A stretch of 12,310 nucleotides of DNA from Planctomycetales bacterium (lineage in GTDB: Bacteria; Planctomycetota; Planctomycetia; Isosphaerales; Isosphaeraceae): positions 1-12,310 of the forward strand of contig DAIDJI010000081.1 in assembly GCA_027451455.1 (NCBI GenBank). Direction: 5' to 3'. The position numbers and the translations under genes were made by a program. A model generated the notes under the pieces. The model was not told the origin of the DNA, ran no database searches, and worked only from the letters and a program-made list of their open reading frames with translations. This document shows, piece after piece, positions 1 through 6,531 of this stretch (position 1 is the first letter of the stretch; every line of letters begins with the position of its first letter).

Positions 1-152
1 CGGCGGAAGCGCGCCTCCTCGCCGGCGTCGACGCCCGGGAGCGCGATGACCTTGAGGGCCACGGTCTGCCCGGTCATCTGATCGTGGGCGCGGTAGACGA
101 TCCCCACGCCGCCGCGGCCGACCTCGCGATGTGCTGGATCGCCTCCAGGCAT
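1..152 (-). CDS. Serine/threonine protein kinase, N-terminal fragment (runs off the window)
   Basis: Reading leftward from an ATG at 152-150, the frame gives about 50 residues that include the start of a Hanks-type kinase domain. The glycine-rich loop GRGGVG is at about residues 12-17, followed by IVYRAHD and the VALK motif, whose lysine (codon 53-51) would be the ATP-binding Lys of subdomain II. The sequence continues off the left edge, so the catalytic loop cannot be seen. Oddities: kinase similarity starts abruptly at EVGRGG, with only about nine unrelated residues before it and none of the usual beta-1 lead-in. The ATG and those first residues lie inside the preceding aldolase reading frame in a different phase. 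The kinase family call is strong. Whether this ATG is a real start, or the kinase is a 5'-truncated gene joined to the aldolase, is uncertain. Confidence 0.7.
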   Translation of the reverse strand, partial: MPGGDPAHREVGRGGVGIVYRAHDQMTGQTVALKVIALPGVDAGEEARFR

Positions 153-727
153 CGGGGGTTCTCGAAATCGCCGGTGCAGCCCAGGACCTGACTGAGGTCC
201 GACGGCCCGACAAAAATCAGGTCGACGTCCGGCACCTTCGCGATCTCGGCGACGGTCTCCAGCGCCCCGGCCGTCTCGACCTGCACCCCGAGGAAGGTCT
301 CGGCGTTGGCCCTCGCCGTGTACTCAGCGAGGGGGACCAGCCCGTATCGGCCATCCCGATTGCCGCCGTTGACCCCGCGCTCGCCGCGAGGATGGAACTT
401 CGCCCACCGGACAGCCTGCTCAACCTCGGCAGGCGACCTGACCATGCTCAGCATCAGCCCGCCGGCGCCGGCCTCGAGCGGGCGCATCACCGAGGCGTAA
501 TCCGTCGGCGGGAGCCGGACGAAATGGTCCATCCCGTAGGATCGAGCGGCCATCGTCGCCCACTCGATCTCCTTCATGGTGAGTCCGGCGTGCTCCTGGT
601 CAAGCCAGAGCGCGTCGAACTCGCCGTGCTCGCCGACGATCTCGATCAGCTTCGGGCTGATCAACTGGCCGGTCCCGAAGACCCGGACAACCTTCCCCTC
701 CGCCAGCATCGTCTTGATTCGAGGCAT
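74..727 (-). CDS. HpcH/HpaI-family aldolase with an abnormal, truncated C-terminus
   Basis: A 217-residue product related to class II, metal-dependent pyruvate aldolases (HpcH, RhmA, GarL type), which cleave 2-keto-3-deoxy or 4-hydroxy-2-oxo acids to pyruvate plus an aldehyde in the cytoplasm. Expected active-site positions are present: WLDQEH with His46, VRLPP with Arg71, QVET with metal-ligand Glu151, and FVGPSDLS with Asp177. The start is chosen because GAGAGGAAGG lies about ten bases upstream; longer upstream frames lack such a site. Family members are usually about 250-260 residues. Here similarity fades after NPRCLEAIQHI (about residue 200), and the last 17 residues are read out of phase from kinase-coding DNA. 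The C-terminal helices that pack against the neighbouring subunit are therefore missing, and function is doubtful. The natural substrate cannot be told. It is divergent from the dehydrogenase at 1141. Confidence 0.85.
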   Translation of the reverse strand: MPRIKTMLAEGKVVRVFGTGQLISPKLIEIVGEHGEFDALWLDQEHAGLTMKEIEWATMAARSYGMDHFVRLPPTDYASVMRPLEAGAGGLMLSMVRSPAEVEQAVRWAKFHPRGERGVNGGNRDGRYGLVPLAEYTARANAETFLGVQVETAGALETVAEIAKVPDVDLIFVGPSDLSQVLGCTGDFENPRCLEAIQHIARSAAAAWGSSTAPTIR

Positions 728-785
728 CCGTCCACTTCCTTCCTCTCGACCGTTCTTGCAGAATAGAACCTCGTGCGGCGCCCGG

Positions 786-803
786 CGGCCTGGCCCCAGG
801 CCG
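786..803. repeat. Perfect 8-bp inverted repeat upstream of the aldolase
   Basis: CGGCCTGG, two bases, CCAGGCCG: an exact dyad about 60 bases upstream of the aldolase start in the divergent promoter region. It could be a repressor site or a leader hairpin. With no second copy and no known regulator nearby, the role is unassigned. Confidence 0.4.
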
Positions 804-915
804 GACGGGCCGCGCGGAGATCGCCGCACCAACGCGGTCGGCCGGTCCCGCGGACCTCGCCGTCCCAAAGATTGCAGGCTAACCGGCCGGGGCGGGTGAA
901 CCAAGGGGTCTGTCC

Positions 916-941
916 GTCGGGCCCGAGGGAACCGGGCCGAC
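916..941. repeat. Imperfect dyad in the divergent spacer
   Basis: GTCGGGCCCG (916-925) and CGGGCCGAC (933-941) are complementary except for one bulged G, with a 7-base loop. It lies about midway between the two divergent starts. It may be an operator or a chance feature of GC-rich DNA. Confidence 0.3.
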
Positions 942-1140
942 TTCGAAAGGCCCAATCGCGTGATGCCGAAATCCCGCCGCCCACTCAAACTCGACGCCGG
1001 AAATCCGTGTCTCCGGACGTCGCGGCTCCTGTTGCCCGCAGCCCCCGAGCCGATGGTCCGGGATCGGACCCCTCGAAGCCCGTCTGGCCGCCCGCCCCTC
1101 GGGCCGACGTTCCCAACCACGGCCCCCCAAGGAGACTCCG

Positions 1141-2118
1141 ATGCCTGAGCGTTTCCGCGTGCTGATCGCCGACTTCCTCGACGAGACCTCGGTCGAATCG
1201 GCCGTCCTGGGGGACATCGCCGACCTCACTCCAGCCCGGGCGACCGACGAATCTCAGCTCGCCGACCATCTCCCAACGGCCGACGCGATCATGGTCTTCC
1301 ACGACCTTCCCATCCTCGCCGAATCGAGCTTCGCCCTGGCGAAGCGATGCCGAGGCGTCGTCCGCGCGGGGGTCGGTTACAACAACGTCGACATCGAGGC
1401 CGCCGCTCGACATGGTCTGGTCGTCTGCAACGTCCCTGACTACGGCACCGAGGAGGTCGCCGATCACGCGATCATGTTCCTCCTCGCGATCGCCCGGCGG
1501 TTGGTCAGCTCGCACGAGGCGATCCGGGCCGGAACGTGGGACTATCGATCGGCCCTCGGCGCCCCAAGACTCCGCGGCCGGACCTTCGGCGTCATCGGCT
1601 GCGGCCGAATCGGGACCGCGACGGCACTCCGCGCGAAGGCGCTCGGGCTCGATGTCGTCTTCTACGACCCGTACCTGCGCCAGGGAATCGACAAGGCCCT
1701 CGGCATCCGCCGGGTCCACGACCTGGGCGAGTTGCTGGAGCAAAGCCATTTCGTCAGCCTGCACTGCTACCTCGACGCCGCCAGCCGCCACCTCATCAAC
1801 GCCCGAACGATCGCCCGGATGCGTCCCGGCGCGATTCTGATCAACACGGCGCGCGGACCGGTGGTCGACGAGGAGGCCCTCCTGAACGCCCTCGACTCGG
1901 GCCAGATCGCCGCGGCCGGGCTCGACGTCGTCGAACGCGAGCCGCTGGAGAACGAGCGACTCCGCAACCACCCGAACATCCTCTTCACCCCGCACACCGC
2001 GTTTTACAGCGTCGAGGGCTACATCGAACTCCGGACCAAGACCGCCGAGGAGGTCCGCCGACTCCTGCTCGGCGAGCCGCCGAGGAACCCAGTGAATCTG
2101 GTGGCCGGGCGGGGATAA
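1141..2118 (+). CDS. D-isomer-specific 2-hydroxyacid dehydrogenase (CtBP / phosphoglycerate dehydrogenase-like)
   Basis: A 325-residue NAD(P)-dependent oxidoreductase that should interconvert a 2-hydroxy acid and the 2-oxo acid in the cytoplasm. The Rossmann glycine motif GCGRIG is at about residues 153-158, inside FGVIGCGRIGTATALRAK. The catalytic triad is readable: Arg238 in INTARGP, Glu267 in VEREPL and His285 in TPHTAF, at spacings normal for the family. The segment VRAGVGYNNVD (about 74-84) is also typical. The length fits CtBP-like members, which lack the ACT domain of long SerA proteins. AAGGAG sits eight bases before the ATG, so the start is well supported. It is divergent from the aldolase, so a joint role in sugar-acid or 2-oxo-acid metabolism is possible but not shown. 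The substrate cannot be named from sequence. Confidence 0.93.
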   Translation: MPERFRVLIADFLDETSVESAVLGDIADLTPARATDESQLADHLPTADAIMVFHDLPILAESSFALAKRCRGVVRAGVGYNNVDIEAAARHGLVVCNVPDYGTEEVADHAIMFLLAIARRLVSSHEAIRAGTWDYRSALGAPRLRGRTFGVIGCGRIGTATALRAKALGLDVVFYDPYLRQGIDKALGIRRVHDLGELLEQSHFVSLHCYLDAASRHLINARTIARMRPGAILINTARGPVVDEEALLNALDSGQIAAAGLDVVEREPLENERLRNHPNILFTPHTAFYSVEGYIELRTKTAEEVRRLLLGEPPRNPVNLVAGRG

Positions 2119-2156
2119 GTACCGCGTGGGGAGCCCGATCCTCGAACGTAACGCCA

Positions 2157-2183
2157 TTGTGTTCGTGGACGGCTCCCTATAAT
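2157..2183 (+). promoter_or_regulatory. Possible sigma-70-type promoter
   Basis: A consensus TATAAT (2178-2183) stands out in GC-rich DNA, with a weak TTGTGT (2157-2162) 15 bases upstream. It lies just upstream of the AAA15 remnant and about 470 bases before the DUF2079 gene. The short spacer and poor -35 keep this tentative. Confidence 0.3.
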
Positions 2184-2212
2184 TTCGACGTCTAACTGGG
2201 ACTTTTTCCGCG

Positions 2213-2491
2213 GATGTTCCTCAACTCAATCCCAGTGGGGCACAGTTGGTCTTCACGACGCACGATGCATCTTTGCTGAGCGGCAGGATTTACCGTCGTG
2301 ATCAGGTCTGGTTCACCGAGAAGGACGCGAGCGGGGCAACAGACCTCTATTCACTCAACGATATCAAAGGGGTCCGCGAGGACGAATTGTTCGAGAAGGG
2401 CTATCTGCGAGGCCGATAGGGCGCGATCCCGTTCTTCGGCTCGTTCGACTTCCCGCAGGTCCCGGAAGAGTCCGCAGAGGCGGCCACCTGA
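2213..2491 (+). pseudogene. Remnant of an AAA15-type (COG1106) ATPase, C-terminal part with an in-frame stop
   Basis: In one frame (codons in phase with 2213) the sequence reads DVPQLNPSGAQLVFTTHD, then LLSGRIYRRDQVWFTEKD, then GATDLYSLNDIKG, then EKGYLRGR, a TAG at 2417-2419, and GAIPFFGSFDF to a TGA at 2489-2491. This order (sensor-like FTTHD, the RRDQVWFTEKD segment, and a GY-x-x-GRYGAIP ending) matches the C-terminus of AAA15/RloC-like ATPases found in abortive-infection and restriction-associated cassettes. The TAG stands where the family usually has Tyr in GRYGAIP, a one-base change. The N-terminal Walker A region is absent; upstream of about 2213 similarity stops and a TAA (2180-2182) is in phase. 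I read this as a decayed remnant of a defence-type ATPase. Family recognition is from memory. Confidence 0.75.
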
Positions 2492-2504
2492 GCTCAACCA
2501 AGGC

Positions 2505-2576
2505 ATGCTGAAATCGCTGGAACGTCCCGAACCGTCTCGGGAGCCGAGGAAAGCCATCCTGATCGCGCTGGAGGAC
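2505..2576 (+). pseudogene. Possible start of an RloB-like partner gene, degraded
   Basis: Thirteen bases after the ATPase remnant's terminal stop, an ATG with AAGG just upstream begins about 24 codons ending REPRKAILIALED. This resembles the basic stretch plus first beta strand (xRxILIxxED/EG) that opens RloB-like proteins, commonly encoded directly after AAA15 ATPases. Beyond residue 24 the frame loses any resemblance, and it ends at a stop at 2676-2678, overlapping the next gene's start. Position and order support the reading. The match is short, so it could be chance. Confidence 0.3.
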
Positions 2577-2652
2577 CGGCCATCCGCAGGTCGAGCGACT
2601 GCCATCCTTGTACCGAGGTCTTCCGGAACGTTGAGAGCCTCCTGGCCCAGGC

Positions 2653-4173
2653 ATGAACCCGATGACGACGTCCTCTGACAATCTCCACGTACCACCCCTG
2701 GTAGACTCACCGCATTCCCCCTGGGGCTGGCTCATCGTCGTCGTGCTGACCGCCGCGATGACCACTCTTACCACCTATCAGTCGCTCCGGCGCTACGAGG
2801 AACTGCGCAGCGGGTGGTCGTGGGACCTCGCCTATTACAATCAGTGGTACTGGGCGCTCACCTTCGGCGACCAGAAGATCTCGGTCCGACCGATCGCGGC
2901 CTACGCCCAGGAAGGGCCCTCGGTCTGGAAGATGAACTATCTCTCGCCGCTGCGGTTTGCGCTGGCACCGATCTACCGGGTCTTTCCCGACCCCCGAACT
3001 CTCCTGGTCCTTCAGAGCCTTGTCTTCTGGTGGGTGATCCCGGCCGCTTATGGACTGGTCCGGGCCGAGTCGCGATCGGAGGGTGCCGCGATCTCGGCCG
3101 CTGCGCTGGTCCCGCTCACCCCCCTGCTCTGGCCGCTCGCCTGGAACGACTTCCGCGAGCTGCAATTCGTAACGCCTTTTGTCCTCTGGGCCGTCCGAGG
3201 GGTCCGCGAGCGGTCGGTCGGATGGGCCGCGATCGGGATCGGCGGGATGCTCGCCTGCCGACAGGAATTCGCGATCGCCGTGATGACGTTCGCCCTCCTG
3301 CCGCCCCGACGCCCCGAATCGCTGACCGTCTCCCTCCGATGGCGCGACGCCATGATCCTCCTCGGGCTCGGCTGGATCCTCTTCGGATTCTTCGGCTACC
3401 TGCAATTCGTCGTCGGGCACGGGACGCCGGACGCCTTCATCGACCAGTTCCTCGGCCCGCGCGCCGGGCTTGCCGAGACAACCTGGACGGCCGCCGAGGC
3501 GCTGGTCCTCGGGCTGGGTGGATGGGCCTTCTTGATGCTCCTGGCGCCCCGGACGGCGGTCCTCGCCCTCCCCTGGATCTGGAGCCTCTGCAACGGACGC
3601 TGGGCCCTCCGGTTCCTCAGCACCACCGAGTGGCATCACGTCCGATACGCGATGCCCATGGTCGCGTTTGTCCTGGCGGCCGGCCTGGTCGGATATGCCC
3701 GGCTCGCCGCCCGGCTGATCCCTCGCCGATTCGGCCGCCTCGAACTGGCGGCGGTCTGGCTGGTCGCGGCGGCGCTGGGCGGCTTCGGCCTGCGAGACGT
3801 CTCCCGTCGACTGGAATTCGCTCCCATCTCGTTCGATCGCCGAGAGGCCGCCGAGATCTGGGCCTGGATCCGACAGGTCGCCCCCGACGACGCCGTCCTC
3901 GCCGACTACGACGTCTCTGCCCCGCTCTCATCCCGTCGGCTGCTCTACAGCTACAAGATGGACACCAACCTCCCGCCCGGTTTTCCCAAGCTTGGCCCCG
4001 AATTCCGATGGCTGTTCGCCCGGAACAACTGGTCGCCGCTCAACTCGTTGCTGGATCAGGGTTTCAGCGTCGTCTACCGCGGGCCTCATCTCACCATCGC
4101 CCACCGCCGGACGCTCCACCTGGCCGGGTTTTCGAATTTTTTCCGATTCCGCGCGAACAATTCTTCGCGATAG
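2653..4173 (+). CDS. DUF2079-family polytopic membrane protein
   Basis: A 506-residue inner-membrane protein with roughly nine or ten hydrophobic segments, the first at about residues 24-43 and others at about 110-130, 145-160, 190-215, 235-255, 285-315, 335-355 and 370-385. The first outer loop WDLAYYNQWYWAL, then a segment ending MNYLSPLRFALAPIYRVFP and TLLVLQSLVFW, is the characteristic DUF2079 N-terminus. The family is uncharacterised but is usually grouped with GT-C-type lipid-linked glycosyltransferases and mannosyltransferase-like proteins because of its topology. The C-terminal 120 residues are soluble and contain APDDAVLADYDVSAPLSSR, typical of the extracytoplasmic domain. No good ribosome site precedes the ATG; a second ATG three codons later (2662) is an alternative. 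It follows the ATPase remnant and has no same-strand partner nearby. Confidence 0.85.
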   Translation: MNPMTTSSDNLHVPPLVDSPHSPWGWLIVVVLTAAMTTLTTYQSLRRYEELRSGWSWDLAYYNQWYWALTFGDQKISVRPIAAYAQEGPSVWKMNYLSPLRFALAPIYRVFPDPRTLLVLQSLVFWWVIPAAYGLVRAESRSEGAAISAAALVPLTPLLWPLAWNDFRELQFVTPFVLWAVRGVRERSVGWAAIGIGGMLACRQEFAIAVMTFALLPPRRPESLTVSLRWRDAMILLGLGWILFGFFGYLQFVVGHGTPDAFIDQFLGPRAGLAETTWTAAEALVLGLGGWAFLMLLAPRTAVLALPWIWSLCNGRWALRFLSTTEWHHVRYAMPMVAFVLAAGLVGYARLAARLIPRRFGRLELAAVWLVAAALGGFGLRDVSRRLEFAPISFDRREAAEIWAWIRQVAPDDAVLADYDVSAPLSSRRLLYSYKMDTNLPPGFPKLGPEFRWLFARNNWSPLNSLLDQGFSVVYRGPHLTIAHRRTLHLAGFSNFFRFRANNSSR

Positions 4174-4477
4174 GATGTCTACGTCGACGAACCACCTGAG
4201 AGTCGCGTTTCGATCCCTCGACGGATCGCCGATCCTCGCCACGTCCGAGGACCGGCCTATCCCTCTTGATCGTTGCGCGACGATGGCGCTGAGTGTGTCG
4301 CCCGGCTCCATCCGACCGAACCGTTTTCTCGGAACCCCATGACCCGTTAACCGAATCGATCTCGCGGGACGTAGCATCGTCCCCATCCACCGTGACCCGA
4401 GACGCCGGCGCCTTCTTTCCGCCCCGATCTCGGTCACCTCCAACTCCCGCCTGAACGGCGGATGCGAGGGTTTCGCC
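4174..4477. other. Spacer without a supportable gene
   Basis: 304 bases after the membrane-protein gene. Short open frames exist, but none has a ribosome site, consistent codon use or recognisable similarity. No T-tract terminator is visible after 4173. A weak 6-bp dyad CGATCC/GGATCG occurs near 4210-4227. Confidence 0.5.
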
Positions 4478-5011
4478 ATGTTCCACCGCACGAACCTGAC
4501 GCTGTCGGCCCGGACGCTTTCGAACCGGCTGAATCTCGGGACGCGGTCGTTCGCGCTCATCGCGAACGTCAAGGACAATGGCCATACCCTGCGCAGCCGT
4601 CACGCCCTTCATGACGTCATGCGCGAAGGAATGGCCTGGTATTCCGTATCACCGATCATCTCTGTGGTATGCGGCATCCCGACCATTCCGGGCTCCTTTA
4701 CACCATCGCAGCACGGCCAGCCGGGAAGCCATCAACGGCAACCGGTACCCGTGGCGGCGGACGTTCGAGTCGTGACCGAACCGAGGCCGGCAGACCTCGA
4801 CGGTCGACCTGAACGAGGCTTCTCTGTCGGCGATCTCGGGACCCGACCCGCATCCATCGTCGCCCACGAGCGAGGTTCGCACGAGTGCGAGCCGGGTTCC
4901 GGGCGCCGGATCGTGGCGAAGGCCCCGGCGAAACCCGGCCGGAAGCGACCCGCCCGGTTTGCTGCGAGGAAAGCTGGGGCGGCCATACCGGCCGCCGCCT
5001 TCGGAAAGTGA
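4478..5011 (+). CDS. Doubtful hypothetical ORF (177 codons), possibly a decayed gene
   Basis: An ATG with GAGGG about eight bases upstream opens this frame. The first 35 or so codons have the strong G/C third-position bias of real genes here (residues MFHRTNLTLSARTLSNRL onward). From about codon 55 the composition drifts, with AT-rich third positions around YSVSPIISVVCGIPTIP, then Pro/Arg-rich low-complexity text and a basic tail (KAPAKPGRKRPARFAARKAG). I recognise no domain. It could be a taxon-restricted protein, a truncated gene fused to non-coding DNA, or not a gene. Nothing nearby suggests a role. Confidence 0.25.
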   Translation: MFHRTNLTLSARTLSNRLNLGTRSFALIANVKDNGHTLRSRHALHDVMREGMAWYSVSPIISVVCGIPTIPGSFTPSQHGQPGSHQRQPVPVAADVRVVTEPRPADLDGRPERGFSVGDLGTRPASIVAHERGSHECEPGSGRRIVAKAPAKPGRKRPARFAARKAGAAIPAAAFGK

Positions 5012-5455
5012 GCCTCGACCGCTCGCTTCCACCTCGATGATCACGACCTTCGCGGCGTCGCCCCGATGACGACCCGCCCCTGCTTGTGAGGGGCGAGTCC
5101 GTCGAACCGGGCTGGCCCGTCGGACGTGATCCCGAGTCCCGAAGCGGAAGCCAAGGTCCCGCACGACAGGTCGATCGATCCCGCCCGATCGAGGACGCAC
5201 CCGCGTTCTCATCGGCTGATCTCGGCCCGCCGCGCTCGCGCAGTGGCCCGTCGCTGGCCGCCAGCCGCCAGGGAGGTGCCGGTCGTCCGACTCCGGACGT
5301 CCCGCCGCCCCCCGGTTGGGAAACTGGCCGTCCAGCTTGCACGACGTCCATCGATGGCGCCGAGTCTCACCCCCGTCGGCCCCGCATTTCATCCAGCGGG
5401 CCAGGACGGGGCACGCCGGGATTCGGAACGACTCCGCAAGGGGAAGGCGGATCAC
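5012..5455. other. Upstream region of the sigma-factor gene
   Basis: 444 bases with no recognisable product. It holds a 7-bp hairpin at 5075-5095 (CGCCCCT, seven-base loop, AGGGGCG) without a T-tract. An open frame in phase with the sigma factor extends back to 5126, but its residues are Arg/Pro/Ala-rich and unlike any sigma-factor N-terminus. I see no clear promoter. Confidence 0.5.
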
Positions 5456-6136
5456 GTGTTGACGATGACAAGGGAGATCGAGACGGAGAGCAGGGACTGG
5501 TCGGAACTGGCCGCGGTCGTCGTCCGCGCCCAGCGAGGCGACCGCGGGGCACTCGGCGAGCTGGTGGAGCAGTTCCAGCCGACGGTCCACGCGATCGCGA
5601 TCCGTCGCCTGGGGAACGCGAGCGATGCGCTCGAACTGACGCAGGAGGTTTTCCTGCACGTCATCCGGCGGATCGACCAGCTCCGCGAGCCCGAGCGGTT
5701 TGCCGGCTGGCTCCGGCAGGTCGCGGTCCGGATGGCGATCAACCGGGCGACCCGAAGATTGGCCCCGCCGAGTGTCGAGGTCGGCGTTCTGGAGGGTGCG
5801 TCCCACGAGTCCGACGAGCCGATCGACGAGCTGATCAGCCAGGAGCGAGTCGAGCGGCTCCGGGCGGCCCTGGGCCGGCTCCGATCGCTCGATCGCGAGG
5901 TTCTGGATGCCTTCTACATCCGAGGCCACTCGCTCCTGGAGATCGCCGAGGACCTCGACGTTCCCCTGGGCACGGTGAAGCGTCGCCTCCACACAGCGCG
6001 GAAGCGGCTCCGAATCGAACTCGAAGACTCAGTGGCCGACGCCCACGAGTGGACCGACGGCCTCATCGACGATCCCGACGACGACAGCGACGAGCCCGGC
6101 CTCGTTGGCGCCGGCGCGGGGAGGCTCTGGTCGTGA
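5456..6136 (+). CDS. RNA polymerase ECF-type sigma factor (sigma-70 family)
   Basis: About 223-226 residues that should direct RNA polymerase to a specific promoter set. Numbering from the ATG at 5465, region 2 spans about residues 25-98: LVEQFQPTVHAIAIRRLG, then DALELTQEVFLHVIRRI and FAGWLRQVAVRMAINRATRR, which covers core binding and -10 recognition. Region 4 spans about 130-183: SLDREVLDAFYIRGHSLLEIAE, then GTVKRRLHTARKRLR, the -35-binding helix-turn-helix. An acidic, Asp-rich tail (about 185-211) follows, as in many planctomycete ECF factors. Start: the purine-rich AAGGGGAAGG (5438-5448-ish) is seven bases before GTG 5456 and ten before TTG 5459, but sixteen before ATG 5465, so GTG or TTG is slightly favoured. 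No anti-sigma gene lies alongside, so its regulator and regulon are unknown. Confidence 0.92.
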   Translation: MLTMTREIETESRDWSELAAVVVRAQRGDRGALGELVEQFQPTVHAIAIRRLGNASDALELTQEVFLHVIRRIDQLREPERFAGWLRQVAVRMAINRATRRLAPPSVEVGVLEGASHESDEPIDELISQERVERLRAALGRLRSLDREVLDAFYIRGHSLLEIAEDLDVPLGTVKRRLHTARKRLRIELEDSVADAHEWTDGLIDDPDDDSDEPGLVGAGAGRLWS

Positions 6137-6140
6137 GAAG

Positions 6141-6173
6141 GGAGCGGTCGCTGGACACTCCCGCGACCGCTCC
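6141..6173 (+). terminator. Strong hairpin after the sigma factor (candidate terminator)
   Basis: GGAGCGGTCGC (6141-6151), an 11-base loop, and GCGACCGCTCC (6163-6173) form a perfect 11-bp stem starting four bases after the stop codon. It is followed by an A-tract (AGAAAAAACT), not the T-tract of a standard intrinsic terminator, so it may instead protect the mRNA 3' end or act with other factors. Confidence 0.55.
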
Positions 6174-6382
6174 AGAAAAAACTCACGAAGGGCCAGGAAA
6201 CATCTTGACATCCGTGGTGCCACTCGCGCATCAGTGGGCTATACTGAATCAAACGTTCCGATCTCATCGAAAGCCCTCGGGTCGCACCTCTCTCGATCCG
6301 GGGCGTCGTTCGATTTCACAACCCGAAGATCTACTTCCAAACACGGCGTCTCGATCCGGTTACCCACGTGAGGTACGCATCC
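6174..6382. other. Spacer with promoter-like words
   Basis: 209 bases with no gene. TTGACA (6205-6210) and TATACT (6240-6245) are both present but 29 bases apart, too far to act as one standard promoter. Confidence 0.4.
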
Positions 6383-6481
6383 ATGCGATCGCTCCGCCCA
6401 AGTTCCGCTCTCCGTCGACGTCGGACCACCACACTCCCCCTCATTGACCTCGACCGCATGGACCCTCAGGGCGAGAAATAG
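6383..6481 (+). pseudogene. 32-codon ORF stub with ribosome site, possibly a truncated gene start
   Basis: GTGAGG about ten bases upstream and ATG 6383 open a short frame: an Arg/Ser-rich start (MRSLRPSSALRRRRTTT), then LPLIDLDRMDPQGEK and TAG at 6479-6481. The stop lies within the first bases of the AT-rich palindrome that begins here, so the frame looks like the 5' end of a gene cut by that element. I do not recognise the product. It could also be a small leader or non-coding. Confidence 0.25.
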
Positions 6482-6530
6482 GGAGACGGATATAATTATC
6501 AGAAAATATTATTTCCGTCCCCTTTTTCCC
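6475..6530. repeat. AT-rich imperfect palindrome (REP/MITE-like)
   Basis: Left arm AATAGGGAGACGGATATAAT (about 6477-6496) is an imperfect inverted copy of right arm AATATTATTTCCGTCCCC and its T-tract (about 6505-6529). The centre is very AT-rich in a GC-rich genome. It ends at CCCCTTTTTCCC, so a + strand transcript would form a GC stem followed by Us, terminator-like. The sequence CCGTCCCCTTT recurs at 6768-6778. Sitting between an ORF stub and a toxin remnant, it looks like a small mobile or dispersed repeat. I cannot confirm copy number from this window. Confidence 0.5.
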
Positions 6531-6531
6531 G

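Larger units (their letters stand above)
728..1140. other. Divergent intergenic region between aldolase and dehydrogenase
   Basis: 413 bases with no gene I can support. It must contain the control regions of both divergent genes. I find no convincing -35/-10 pair toward the dehydrogenase. Toward the aldolase, a TATTCT on the minus strand about 20 bases before the ribosome site is the only weak -10 candidate. Two GC-rich dyads (786-803 and 916-941) are listed separately. Reading frames open on both strands here look like by-products of high GC. Confidence 0.6.

Noticed and set aside
985..2157. Long open frame antisense to the dehydrogenase
   Set aside because: Its residues are Asp/Glu/Arg-rich mirror text of a GC-rich gene, while the + strand has full catalytic motifs and a ribosome site.
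4175..4342. 55-residue ORF after the DUF2079 gene
   Set aside because: No ribosome site, no recognisable sequence and mixed codon use.
5126..5455. N-terminal extension of the sigma factor by 110 residues
   Set aside because: The extension is Arg/Pro/Ala-rich with no sigma similarity, and a purine-rich ribosome site lies just before 5456-5465.
4649..5992. Long minus-strand frame across the sigma factor
   Set aside because: It is antisense to clear sigma regions 2 and 4, with no recognisable domain.
6205..6245. TTGACA ... TATACT as a promoter
   Set aside because: The words are 29 bases apart, far from the usual 16-18, and neither has a partner at proper distance.
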